DNA of 7,944 nucleotides from Onstottus_A sp036505875 (GCA_036505875.1 DASXSR010000332.1:1-7944); one strand, 5' to 3'; shown: positions 1 to 5,828, numbered from the stretch's first letter. Numbers and translations are program-made. The notes: generated from the sequence alone by a model not told the origin.

Positions 1-349
1 TGCTGCCGATCTTCTCGAGATTGCGATTGCCTGCTCCCACTATTCCAACGCCGCATACTTTAAGTCCTTCGGATTGCACTTCTTGAATGAGGCGCCTGAG
101 ATTCTTGGATGCTATGCTCTCGATGATAGCCGCAGTCTTGCGCACGGCAACTTGAGCTTGCGCCCACGGCAAATCCATGACTTCGTGGTAGGGTTGCGAG
201 GTTGCCGGCACGACTGGGTCAGTAAGCGTCAGCTCGCCGCGCTTCAGCACACGAGGCGAGTCCGGCGGGCCACTTAGCACAACCGCAATGGCTCGGCCCG
301 TCTTGGCACGCAGACCGATGCTGGCAGTCTTTGAATTAACCTTAGGCAT
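1..349 (-). CDS. Uncharacterised protein, N-terminal part (runs off the left edge)
   Basis: Reading leftward from ATG at 349-347, the frame stays open for 116 codons to the window edge, so only the N-terminus is visible. I do not recognise a catalytic family. The visible part begins with a basic stretch (MPKVNSKTASIGLRAKTGRA) and a hydrophobic strand (IAVVLSG, 21-27). A charged helical section around 62-95 is followed by another strand-like glycine-rich segment (KVCGVGIVGAG, 97-107). There is no signal peptide, so it is probably cytosolic. The start is supported by an 8-bp overlap with the zinc-ribbon gene upstream (ATGCCTAA, 349-342), which suggests translational coupling. No good Shine-Dalgarno sequence precedes it. 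Codon use looks like a real gene and the plus-strand frames here give only short fragments. Confidence 0.7.
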   Translation of the reverse strand, partial: MPKVNSKTASIGLRAKTGRAIAVVLSGPPDSPRVLKRGELTLTDPVVPATSQPYHEVMDLPWAQAQVAVRKTAAIIESIASKNLRRLIQEVQSEGLKVCGVGIVGAGNRNLEKIGS

Positions 350-869
350 CTCGTGGCCGCGGATTCTCCGGCGAATGCGAATGCTCCTGCAGTCTCTCGG
401 TTGTGTGTTCGCTGACGCTCGCTACGGAGCCTGCGAGCCATCGTTGCTCTGGTGGTGCTTCCAGTTTTGGCAGCGTATCGCTCCCAAGCGTTGCTGCCAG
501 CTTCTTCTGGCGCGTGAATCTCTCAAAAAGCAGTCTAAAGGGAGTCGAGATCACAAGAATCTCGAATCTGATCGAGATGACATTCCAAATGAGAAGGGCC
601 ATGAAGAGATCAAACAACGACGTCACAACGCTCTTGCCCAAGAGTTTCCAGGAGTTGCTCACTTTTCGATCGGCCGCGTCAGACAGCGCGCCCTTGAAAA
701 GGTGCTCAGAATAACGCGCGAACAGTTGATCGAACCCGGCATCCAGCTTGGTGAAGAAATTAGTCGTGCCTCCGAACAGAACTTGCGAAACCGCCTCGAG
801 ATTTGTGCCGCAAGAGGAGCAGAATTTCCGCTCGGCCGCATTGTTTCTCCCGCACGTCGGACAGAACAT
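342..869 (-). CDS. Small zinc-ribbon membrane protein of unknown function
   Basis: This 175-residue protein opens with a four-cysteine zinc ribbon: CPTCG at 3-7 and CSSCG at 17-21, with metal ligands C3, C6, C17 and C20. A linker of about 55 residues follows, then one long or two short hydrophobic helices (about 80-113) and a polar, proline- and glutamate-rich tail. Zinc ribbons fused to a membrane segment are common in bacteria with no single function, so the role is unknown. The ribbon would face the cytoplasm if the N-terminus is inside. The start at 869 is well placed: GAGG (plus-strand cctc at 877-880) lies 7 bases upstream. The stop overlaps the start of the next gene by 8 bp, suggesting one transcript. 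The 79-bp gap to yjbQ upstream is mostly occupied by a perfect inverted repeat. Confidence 0.75.
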   Translation of the reverse strand: MFCPTCGRNNAAERKFCSSCGTNLEAVSQVLFGGTTNFFTKLDAGFDQLFARYSEHLFKGALSDAADRKVSNSWKLLGKSVVTSLFDLFMALLIWNVISIRFEILVISTPFRLLFERFTRQKKLAATLGSDTLPKLEAPPEQRWLAGSVASVSEHTTERLQEHSHSPENPRPRDA

Positions 870-876
870 AGGACAA

Positions 877-880
877 CCTC
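877..880 (-). promoter_or_regulatory. Ribosome binding site of the zinc-ribbon gene
   Basis: On the minus strand GAGG sits 7 bases before the ATG at 869. It supports this start and lies outside the inverted repeat at 891-944, so the hairpin would not cover it. Confidence 0.55.
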
Positions 881-890
881 ATCAGGTGTC

Positions 891-944
891 CGATAAACTT
901 CAGTTTGTCGTTGGCTTACCTTGCCGACAAACTGAAGTTTATCG
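891..944. repeat. Perfect 20-bp inverted repeat with 14-bp loop
   Basis: The arms 891-910 (cgataaacttcagtttgtcg) and 925-944 are exact reverse complements, separated by a 14-bp loop (911-924). The element starts 4 bp after the yjbQ stop codon and ends 21 bp before the start of the zinc-ribbon gene on the same strand. The stem is long, but no T-run follows it in the direction of transcription, so it is not a classical intrinsic terminator. It could instead be an mRNA-stabilising or attenuating stem, or a copy of a dispersed palindromic repeat; one window cannot tell these apart. Confidence 0.85.
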
Positions 945-948
945 AACC

Positions 949-1350
949 TCACGTCGGCACCATGGTTATCACAACGTTCCTCTCGCGAGGGCCGTTGCAT
1001 TCGACGAACAAAACGCTTTGCCACGTGCCGAGTTGTAGCTTGCCGTTGCGAATCGGAACTGTCACGCTCGGACCGAGAATCGAGCTGATCATGTGATCGG
1101 GCGCGTGTGACGGATCGTGCTCGTGTCGGAACTTGATCTCGGGGATGAGGCGCTCGAGGACTTCCATCAAGTCCTCGTCGGTTCCTTCGATTGATTCGCC
1201 TGTCGTGATCCCCGCAGTCGTGTGCGTGACAAAGATGTTGCAAAGACCCGATTGTACTCCTGACTCGGACACTGCTTGCTGAACGCGGTCTGTTATGTCA
1301 AGGACTTGCTTATGTCGCCGCGTTGAGATCTTAGTTGTTGTCGACGGCAT
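949..1350 (-). CDS. yjbQ: YjbQ/UPF0047 family protein (secondary thiamine-phosphate synthase annotation)
   Basis: This 133-residue cytosolic protein is the usual length for the YjbQ (UPF0047, TIGR00149) family. Members are small beta-rich trimeric proteins, generally annotated as secondary thiamine-phosphate synthase because they have weak activity of that kind; the true role is unsettled. Family marks are HTTAG (43-47), a histidine-rich segment FRHEHDPSHAPDH (74-86) that would supply metal or active-site histidines, a GPSVTVPIRNGKLQLGTWQ stretch (93-111), and GPRERNV near the C-terminus (120-126). One variation is CNG before PRER (118-120), where I recall DG as common. The ATG at 1350 has no clear Shine-Dalgarno sequence, and a weak promoter would place the transcript start almost at the ATG, so translation may be leaderless. 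The gene diverges from the membrane protein at 1471. Confidence 0.9.
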   Translation of the reverse strand: MPSTTTKISTRRHKQVLDITDRVQQAVSESGVQSGLCNIFVTHTTAGITTGESIEGTDEDLMEVLERLIPEIKFRHEHDPSHAPDHMISSILGPSVTVPIRNGKLQLGTWQSVLFVECNGPRERNVVITMVPT

Positions 1351-1358
1351 GACTAATG

Positions 1359-1386
1359 AGTATCAGGGAAAGACGGTCGCGGGCAA
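1359..1386 (-). promoter_or_regulatory. Weak candidate promoter for yjbQ
   Basis: On the minus strand TTGCCC (1386-1381) and GATACT (1364-1359) are 16 bp apart, each matching four of six consensus bases. The -10 box ends 8 bp before the ATG at 1350, so a transcript from here would be nearly leaderless, which fits the missing ribosome binding site. The matches are modest and could be chance. Confidence 0.22.
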
Positions 1387-1407
1387 GATCAAGTCGCGCG
1401 TATGGCT

Positions 1408-1435
1408 TTGACTTACGAGGCTGAGGTGATACTAT
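1408..1435 (+). promoter_or_regulatory. Candidate promoter for the four-helix membrane protein
   Basis: TTGACT (1408-1413, five of six matches to -35) and TACTAT (1430-1435, four of six to -10) are separated by 16 bp. Transcription would start near 1442, leaving a leader of about 29 bases before the ATG at 1471. This argues that the same frame's upstream ATG at 1402 is not used, because it lies inside or before the promoter. Confidence 0.4.
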
Positions 1436-1459
1436 TGCGACCCATCAAAACCCCAACCC

Positions 1460-1465
1460 AGGAGG
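1460..1465 (+). promoter_or_regulatory. Strong Shine-Dalgarno that fixes the start at 1471
   Basis: AGGAGG, a full consensus match, lies 5 bases before ATG 1471. The frame is open further upstream to ATG 1402, but that ATG has no ribosome binding site, so 1471 is the start. Confidence 0.75.
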
Positions 1466-1470
1466 ACGTG

Positions 1471-1974
1471 ATGAGAATATTCGGGAAGAGCTTTTCTGAA
1501 TATGTTAGGTTCAACAAGATCATTCTTTGGCTGATCGTCATTGTGGGCCTCGGTCGATTAGCGCTTTCGCTTGGCGGCGTTCCAAACTCCGCAGCAAAAT
1601 GGGTCAGCATAACTGGAGCGACATTGATAGGACTCGTGTACGCATCCATCAGGGTGCATACGAGCGGCTTCGGCAGCTATAAACAACTGCTGCCGCTTCT
1701 ATGGGTCCAGACCGCGCTGGCACATCTAATTGTCGCGGGATCAATAGTCTTAGGCATCGTAACCCACAAAGACAACATCTTTACGGCTCCGGAGTACAGC
1801 GGCAATGCGGATGGGAAGACATGGCTCCACGTCGGGGCACACTTGATAGCCGGCTTTGTTGCGGCCCCTCTTGTTGGTTGGATCATCGGCTCGCTGATCC
1901 TATTTGTAACGAAGAAAGTGGCGCCGCGAAAGGCGGAACCAGAGACGGAGCGAGCCGCCGCAGCGGGAGCGTAA
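1471..1974 (+). CDS. Four-helix integral membrane protein of unknown function
   Basis: This 167-residue protein has four predicted membrane helices at about 16-35, 44-62, 74-98 and 120-146, short loops and a charged, alanine-rich C-terminal tail (EPETERAAAAGA). The loop between helices 3 and 4 carries polar and charged residues (HKDNIFTAPEYSGNADGK, about 99-116), and HTSGFGSYKQLLP (63-75) joins helices 2 and 3. I do not recognise a characterised family; it resembles conserved hypothetical membrane proteins I associate with Acidobacteriota, which is recollection only. The start is set by AGGAGG 5 bases upstream and a plausible promoter, removing 23 residues from the longest possible frame. It is divergent from yjbQ and convergent with rarA, hence probably a single-gene transcript. 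A hairpin-forming repeat starts 5 bp after its TAA stop. Confidence 0.8.
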   Translation: MRIFGKSFSEYVRFNKIILWLIVIVGLGRLALSLGGVPNSAAKWVSITGATLIGLVYASIRVHTSGFGSYKQLLPLLWVQTALAHLIVAGSIVLGIVTHKDNIFTAPEYSGNADGKTWLHVGAHLIAGFVAAPLVGWIIGSLILFVTKKVAPRKAEPETERAAAAGA

Positions 1975-1978
1975 AGGA

Positions 1979-2061
1979 TAGACCGCGGATTAAACGGACT
2001 AGACTGGGAAGCGCGGATCCGATTCGTGCGAATCCGTCGGATCTGCATAATCCGTGGTCTA
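1979..2061. repeat. Hairpin-forming repeat between convergent genes; contains the rarA stop codon
   Basis: The outer arms, 1979-1992 (tagaccgcggatta) and 2048-2061 (taatccgtggtcta), pair over 14 bp with one mismatch that would be a G-U pair in plus-strand RNA. Nested inside are an 8-bp stem (2013-2020 with 2039-2046, one mismatch) and a 6-bp stem, gattcg/cgaatc (2021-2026 with 2029-2034). About 20 bases (1993-2012) form an asymmetric bulge. The element fills nearly the whole 84-bp gap between two convergent genes, and its right edge (2059-2061) is the TAG stop of rarA. It could end transcription from both sides, although no T-tract is present. I recall similar intergenic repeats rich in atccgcggt in other bacterial genomes, so it may be a dispersed repeat. 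Confidence 0.75.
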
Positions 2062-3402
2062 ATTGCGGTCTCGCTTTGTCGGCTTGTAATACTTGCGCCC
2101 TCTCAGAGCTTCCGGCAAGCACTCCATATCTTCAGCTTTGCCCGATTCGAAATCGTGGGCGTACTGGTAACCTTCGCCGTAACCGAAACGCTTCATCAAA
2201 CCAGTTGCGGCGTTACGCAAATGCAGGGGAACAGGTTCGCGTTCCGTTTCGAGCGCGTCTTTCATCGCCGACCCGTAAGTCTCGAGCACCGTGTTAGACT
2301 TCGGCGCGGTCGCAAGATACAGAGTCGCTTGCGTTAACGCGAGCTTCGCTTCGGGGAAGCCGACGAAGTGAGTCGCCTGCATTGCCGCGACTGCCTCCAC
2401 GAGCGCCATCGGATCGGCAAGCCCGATGTCTTCCGACGCGTGAACGACCAGTCGCCGCGCGATATAAAGCGGGTCCTCGCCGCCCTCGATCATTCGCGCC
2501 AACCAGTAGACCGCCGCATCGGGATCGGAGTTTCGAATAGACTTGATGAACGCCGAGATCAGATTGAAATGTTCTTCGCCAGCTTTGTCGTAACGGATCG
2601 CCGCGCGCTGCATTGCTTCGCGAAGCACCTCGTCGGTAATAACCCTGGCGCCCTCCGAATCGGTCTCCACAATCGAGACCGCCAGCTCAAGCGAGTTCAA
2701 CGCGACACGCGCATCGCCGGATGCATAGACGGCGATCGCTCGAAGTATTTCGTCGGTTATCTCAATCTGCTCGTCGCCGAGTCCACGTTTGGTATCGGCA
2801 AGCGCGTTCTTAAGTATCGTCACGATCTCATCGGTCGTGAGCATCTCCAGAACGAAAACCTTGGACCGGGAGAGCAGAGCGGAGTTTACTTCAAACGAAG
2901 GATTCTCAGTCGTCGCGCCTATCAGGATTATCGCGCCGCTTTCGACGTAGTGCAGAAAGGCGTCTTGCTGCGCTTTGTTAAACCGATGTATCTCATCGAT
3001 AAACACGACAGTGCGTTTACCCAACCGCCGGCGGTACTCGTCGGCTTCGGACATGACCTCGCGGACTTCGCGGATGCCGGACGACACGGCGCTAAAGGGC
3101 ACGAATCGGGCAGCGGTTTGATCGGCGATGATGCGGGCAAGCGTCGTCTTACCTGTGCCGGGAGGCCCCCAAAAGATGAGCGATTGCAGCCGGTCCTCTT
3201 CGATCATCTTTCGAAGCGCGCGGCCCGGCCCAACGATCTTTTGCTGGCCGACGAATTCGTTCAGCGTGCGAGGCCGCATCCGGTCGGCAAGAGGCCGATC
3301 ACTCCTTTCGTCGGCAGAAAACTGCGGCCTCTGATCAGCGGGCTCTTCGAACAAGCTCTCAGGCTGAGCGGCTCTGATCATCGGTTTCTTGAGTCTTGGC
3401 AT
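2059..3402 (-). CDS. rarA: RarA/MgsA replication-associated AAA+ ATPase
   Basis: This 447-residue protein has the length of Escherichia coli RarA (also MgsA), a clamp-loader-like AAA+ ATPase that acts at stalled replication forks in the cytoplasm. It has a Walker A GPPGTGKT (79-86), Walker B FIDEIHRF (134-141), sensor-1 GATTENPSF (162-170), a candidate arginine finger R179 in SALLSRSK, and sensor-2 GDAR (229-232). The family's C-terminal tetramerisation/MgsA region follows, with RYDKAGEEHFNLISAFIKS (270-288), ARRLVVHASEDIGLADP (315-331), GFPEAKLALTQA (348-359) and VPLHLRNA (391-398). The frame is open upstream to 3663, but those 87 codons look unlike the family. AGGAG (3413-3409) lies 6 bases before ATG 3402, where RarA proteins normally begin. 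The TAG stop belongs to the repeat at 1979-2061, yet the C-terminus looks intact. It is divergent from the Lol-like operon and apparently monocistronic. Confidence 0.95.
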   Translation of the reverse strand: MPRLKKPMIRAAQPESLFEEPADQRPQFSADERSDRPLADRMRPRTLNEFVGQQKIVGPGRALRKMIEEDRLQSLIFWGPPGTGKTTLARIIADQTAARFVPFSAVSSGIREVREVMSEADEYRRRLGKRTVVFIDEIHRFNKAQQDAFLHYVESGAIILIGATTENPSFEVNSALLSRSKVFVLEMLTTDEIVTILKNALADTKRGLGDEQIEITDEILRAIAVYASGDARVALNSLELAVSIVETDSEGARVITDEVLREAMQRAAIRYDKAGEEHFNLISAFIKSIRNSDPDAAVYWLARMIEGGEDPLYIARRLVVHASEDIGLADPMALVEAVAAMQATHFVGFPEAKLALTQATLYLATAPKSNTVLETYGSAMKDALETEREPVPLHLRNAATGLMKRFGYGEGYQYAHDFESGKAEDMECLPEALRGRKYYKPTKRDRN

Positions 3403-3408
3403 AAATCG

Positions 3409-3413
3409 CTCCT
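3409..3413 (-). promoter_or_regulatory. Shine-Dalgarno that fixes the rarA start at 3402
   Basis: On the minus strand AGGAG lies 6 bases before the ATG at 3402. This excludes the longer open frame that begins at 3663 and would overlap the opposing lipoprotein gene. Confidence 0.75.
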
Positions 3414-3421
3414 GAGATAGA

Positions 3422-3450
3422 ATACTAGGCGGCTGAGATTCATACAGCAA
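3422..3450 (-). promoter_or_regulatory. Candidate rarA promoter
   Basis: On the minus strand TTGCTG (3450-3445, three of six) and TAGTAT (3427-3422, four of six) are 17 bp apart. Transcription would start near 3415, giving a leader of about 13 bases that just includes the Shine-Dalgarno. Spacing is ideal, but the box matches are only moderate. Confidence 0.33.
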
Positions 3451-3460
3451 CGAGACGGGA

Positions 3461-3474
3461 ACGGCAATTGCCGT
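3461..3474. repeat. Perfect 14-bp palindrome in the divergent promoter region
   Basis: acggcaattgccgt is its own reverse complement with no spacer. It lies 10 bp upstream of the candidate rarA -35 box (3445-3450) and 2 bp before the TTGACA at 3477-3482 that points toward the lipoprotein operon. Its position would suit an operator for a dimeric repressor or activator controlling one or both directions. No regulator gene is adjacent and I do not recognise the site as that of a known family. Confidence 0.5.
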
Positions 3475-3476
3475 CG

Positions 3477-3506
3477 TTGACAACCGTTGGAGCGCTTTGT
3501 TACGTT
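3477..3506 (+). promoter_or_regulatory. Candidate promoter for the Lol-like operon
   Basis: A perfect -35 hexamer, TTGACA (3477-3482), is followed after 18 bp by a poor -10 candidate, TACGTT (3501-3506, three of six). The long remaining leader (about 60 bases) contains an inverted repeat at 3499-3521. A TATATA at 3541-3546 is an alternative -10 but has no good -35 partner. The weak -10 would fit an activated promoter or simply a wrong assignment. Confidence 0.25.
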
Positions 3507-3521
3507 GTAGGCTTACGTAAC
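3499..3521. repeat. 7-9-7 inverted repeat upstream of the lipoprotein gene
   Basis: GTTACGT (3499-3505) and ACGTAAC (3515-3521) are exact reverse complements separated by 9 bp. The element overlaps the weak -10 candidate and could be an operator or a small leader stem. The arms are short enough for chance occurrence. Confidence 0.3.
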
Positions 3522-3571
3522 TGGCAACTGAGGGTGACCGTATATATCGATCATAAAAGGCGCAATTCATC

Positions 3572-4588
3572 GTGAGACGCAGAATCTTGTTGATACTAGC
3601 AGTTGTGGGACTCCTCGGCTCATCGTGCGTGCACCGGGTCAAGGTCAACGAGCTGCTGCCCATAAATGGGCCACTTTCGGTTGATCAGCTCATCGAGCGA
3701 ATAAACGCCTTCAGCCAGATTCAAACTTTCTCTGCGCAGTCGGATCTCACCGTGTGGAACTACTTCACAGGCGACGGGACGCAGGCGGATGAGTTTCCGT
3801 CGGCGACCGGTTTGATTCGGTTCAAGCGGCCCGAAAAGACTCGCATGAACGTGACGTTCATCGGCGCAAGGGTTGCCGATATGGTAAGCGACGGCCAGAA
3901 ATTCAAGCTTGCCATCTATCGACCGCAGGATAAGCGTCGCTTTATCTTCGGCAGTAATCTAGCCGATATCGACCGGATGGACATCGAGGAAATAAGAGAG
4001 ACCAAAGACCCGCACCTCGCCAAGGCAGGCGGCCTGGTGAATATGCGTCCGCAGCATATCACCGATTCGTTTCTCATCAAGCCCATCACTGAGATCGATC
4101 GGCTTAATACTTTTCGCGAAGAGGTGCGGCAGGTCGAGGAGGACAAGCGGCCCGGCAAGAAGAATCGGTTGGTCGAGCGGAGCTACTATGTGGTTTACGT
4201 GGGCGAGCGGGATGAGAAAGGCCAGTTCAAACTGCGCCGGAAGTTCTGGTTCGACCGAAGCCAATCGGACACTAAGCTGGTTCGTCAACAAACGTTCGAG
4301 AATGGCGTTGGTAGACTCGCAAGCGATGTTATTTACTCCGATTGGTTCGCGGTGCCTAACAGCAAGGCGGAATTGCCCAAGCACGTGATCATCGATCGCC
4401 GCAACGACGGCTATCGCCTGGATCTGATGCTCGTGTCGGAATCGGTCGAGGTAAACGCTGAGTTGCCGCCAACAACGTTTGAGCTCGATAATCCCGAAAA
4501 GCTCGACGAGATAAACCTGGACCAACCGCGCAAGGTCGCAGCCGAACCGCCTCGCAAGCTCAACGTTCCGCTGCCTGCTCACAGGTAA
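3572..4588 (+). CDS. Predicted outer-membrane lipoprotein with LolA/LolB-like fold
   Basis: This 338-residue protein starts with GTG and a lipoprotein-type signal: basic RRR (2-4), a hydrophobic core (5-15) and Cys19 in LLGSSC. Glycine at -3 is less usual than leucine, but +2 is valine, not aspartate, which in the E. coli sorting rule favours the outer membrane. The mature part shows a pattern I associate with LolA/LolB-type half-barrel proteins: a helix and first strand (IERINAFSQIQTFSAQSDLT, 41-60), GLIRFKRPEKTRMNVT (80-95), then ARVADMVSDGQKFKLAIYRP (99-118). It is much longer than E. coli LolB (about 200 residues) and ends in a proline-rich basic tail. It directly abuts the permease (TAA immediately followed by ATG), implying coupling. 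I infer a lipoprotein receptor or insertase for the transporter and carrier encoded next. AAAGG lies 11 bases before the GTG, a poor site; codon 6 (TTG) is the next alternative start. Confidence 0.75.
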   Translation: MRRRILLILAVVGLLGSSCVHRVKVNELLPINGPLSVDQLIERINAFSQIQTFSAQSDLTVWNYFTGDGTQADEFPSATGLIRFKRPEKTRMNVTFIGARVADMVSDGQKFKLAIYRPQDKRRFIFGSNLADIDRMDIEEIRETKDPHLAKAGGLVNMRPQHITDSFLIKPITEIDRLNTFREEVRQVEEDKRPGKKNRLVERSYYVVYVGERDEKGQFKLRRKFWFDRSQSDTKLVRQQTFENGVGRLASDVIYSDWFAVPNSKAELPKHVIIDRRNDGYRLDLMLVSESVEVNAELPPTTFELDNPEKLDEINLDQPRKVAAEPPRKLNVPLPAHR

Positions 4589-5767
4589 ATGAACAGCCTC
4601 ATCGCAGCAAACATCAGCCAGCGACCGCTGCGTACCGCAATCAGCGTAATCGGAGTCGCCCTGGGAGTAATACTGATCACGCTGTTTGCGGGGCTAGCTC
4701 GCGGCGTGGCGCGCGACGCCGCCCAACGCCAGTCTAACACCGACGCCGAGATTCGTTTTCTTTCTGGCGAAAACATGTCGCTGGCCGGCAACCCGCTGAT
4801 GACTCCTGCGCGTTACGCCGACGCGATTCTTCACGGCGTCCAGCCCACCGCCGAAGACCCGGACATAGAGCCAAAGCCGCCGATCGAAGGCGTTGCTGCA
4901 GCGTCGCCAGTGGGTGTGTACATGCAAGCCGGTGTTGCCGGGTTCGGGTTCGAAATGGTCGACGGCCTGGACTACGAGAGCTTCATAAAGACTACCCGGC
5001 TGAACCTGGCAAAGGGACGAGGGCTTGGCGATGGCCGAACCTCTGGCTCCGAATATGAAGTGGTGGTCGATCGCTACTACGCCGACACCGGCAAGGATCT
5101 CGATGGAAGGCCTGTTGATATCGGCAGCAGGATAACAGTGCTCGGCCACCAGTTCACCGTCGTGGGAATCTACGAGCCTTCCGTTCTTGCGCGAGTCAAG
5201 ATACCGCTGCATACAATGCAGCAGTTGTTGGGCGGCGTCGAGAATTGCACGTTTGTGATGGTCAAATGCCAACGCCCCGAGCTTGCGGATCAAGTCATCG
5301 AGCAGTTGCGAACGTATTATCCGGGTCACCACGTCATCTCGACCAGCGAGATCCCGGCACTTTATTCGCAGGGTCTCGGGCCGGTCGAGGTCTTTCTGAA
5401 AGTGGTGATCGGGCTGGCCGTGGTCATCAGCACACTCGTAATACTACTTGCCATGTACACAACAATCATCGAGCGAACGCGTGAGATCGGAATTCTCAAG
5501 AGCCTTGGCGCATCGAAAGGATTCATAGTAATCACGATCGAAAAGGAGGCGGCGTTGATCAGCGCATTCGGCGTTTTGCTCGGATTTCTGGCAGCCGTGA
5601 TCGGAAAGTTGTGGCTTGAAGCAAACACGAGACTGCTGATCGATCTGCAACCGAAATGGCTGCTGATCGCGGCGCTGATCGGGGTGTTCGGCGGAATCTT
5701 GGGTGCGATCTATCCGGCGATGCGCGCGGCCAACCTCGATCCGGTCGAAGCGATAAGTTATGATTAG
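4589..5767 (+). CDS. ABC transporter permease, LolC/E/F- or MacB-type (FtsX family)
   Basis: This 392-residue protein is close to the size of LolC/LolE (about 400). It has the FtsX-family layout: one N-terminal helix (about 16-38), a large periplasmic MacB-PCD-type domain (about 40-265), then three helices (about 268-291, 321-343, 356-378). The cytoplasmic coupling segment ERTREIGILKSLGAS (295-309) and terminal NLDPVEAISYD are family signatures. Such permeases do not move substrate through the membrane but extract lipoproteins or drive periplasmic events mechanically. Only one permease gene is present, so a homodimer (as in LolF-type systems) is likely. Its ATG follows the lipoprotein stop with no gap and only a weak CAGG, so translation is probably coupled. 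Its TAG stop is the first codon of a 64-bp palindrome. MacB-like efflux is the main alternative function. Confidence 0.9.
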   Translation: MNSLIAANISQRPLRTAISVIGVALGVILITLFAGLARGVARDAAQRQSNTDAEIRFLSGENMSLAGNPLMTPARYADAILHGVQPTAEDPDIEPKPPIEGVAAASPVGVYMQAGVAGFGFEMVDGLDYESFIKTTRLNLAKGRGLGDGRTSGSEYEVVVDRYYADTGKDLDGRPVDIGSRITVLGHQFTVVGIYEPSVLARVKIPLHTMQQLLGGVENCTFVMVKCQRPELADQVIEQLRTYYPGHHVISTSEIPALYSQGLGPVEVFLKVVIGLAVVISTLVILLAMYTTIIERTREIGILKSLGASKGFIVITIEKEAALISAFGVLLGFLAAVIGKLWLEANTRLLIDLQPKWLLIAALIGVFGGILGAIYPAMRAANLDPVEAISYD

Positions 5768-5828
5768 TCCGTAGTCAGTAGTCCGTAGTCCGTAGCGCTA
5801 CGGACCACGGACTACTGACTACGGACTA
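5765..5828. repeat. 64-bp near-perfect palindrome made of 7-bp repeats, between permease and ATPase genes
   Basis: The arms 5765-5796 and 5797-5828 pair at 31 of 32 positions with no loop; the one mismatch is 5787 with 5806. Each arm is itself a run of four heptamers: tagtccg, tagtcag, tagtccg, tagtccg, plus a trailing tag, mirrored on the right. The first three bases (5765-5767) are the permease TAG stop, and the element ends 7 bp before the ATPase ATG. In RNA it would be a very stable hairpin, able to block a ribosome, pause polymerase or protect the upstream message from 3' exonucleases. No T-run follows it. Its repeat-unit make-up suggests a dispersed palindromic element, not a site evolved in place. 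Confidence 0.92.

Noticed and set aside
288..896. A 202-codon plus-strand frame
   Set aside because: It is antisense to the zinc-ribbon gene, whose CxxC pairs, membrane segment and ribosome binding site make it the real gene; the plus frame shows no domain.
659..1243. A 194-codon minus-strand frame overlapping yjbQ and the zinc-ribbon gene
   Set aside because: It reads out of frame through yjbQ and straight through the inverted repeat, with an implausible low-complexity Arg/Asp/Ser-rich product.
1402..1470. N-terminal extension of the four-helix membrane protein by 23 codons
   Set aside because: The upstream ATG has no ribosome binding site and coincides with a plausible promoter, while AGGAGG precedes the ATG at 1471.
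1701..2297. A 198-codon plus-strand frame crossing the convergent gap
   Set aside because: It is out of frame with the membrane protein gene, runs through the repeat and then antisense to rarA, and has no recognisable features.
2368..3420. A 350-codon open frame on the plus strand
   Set aside because: It lies wholly antisense to rarA, whose product shows every expected AAA+ motif. The frame has no ribosome binding site and its translation looks like no family, being arginine-rich shadow coding caused by codon bias.
3403..3663. N-terminal extension of rarA by 87 codons
   Set aside because: The extension overlaps the opposing lipoprotein gene and crosses the divergent promoter region, and a good Shine-Dalgarno with a family-typical start occurs at 3402.
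3959..4582. A 207-codon minus-strand frame opposite the lipoprotein gene
   Set aside because: The plus-strand protein has a signal peptide, lipobox and operon context; the minus frame has none of these and is a shadow.
5765..5828. Intrinsic terminator ending the operon after the permease
   Set aside because: The stem is strong but lacks a following T-run, and the partner ATPase follows immediately, so full termination here would make little sense.
5765..5828. CRISPR-like array suggested by the tandem 7-bp units
   Set aside because: Units are only 7 bp with no spacers and are arranged as a palindrome, so this is a simple repeat hairpin, not a CRISPR.
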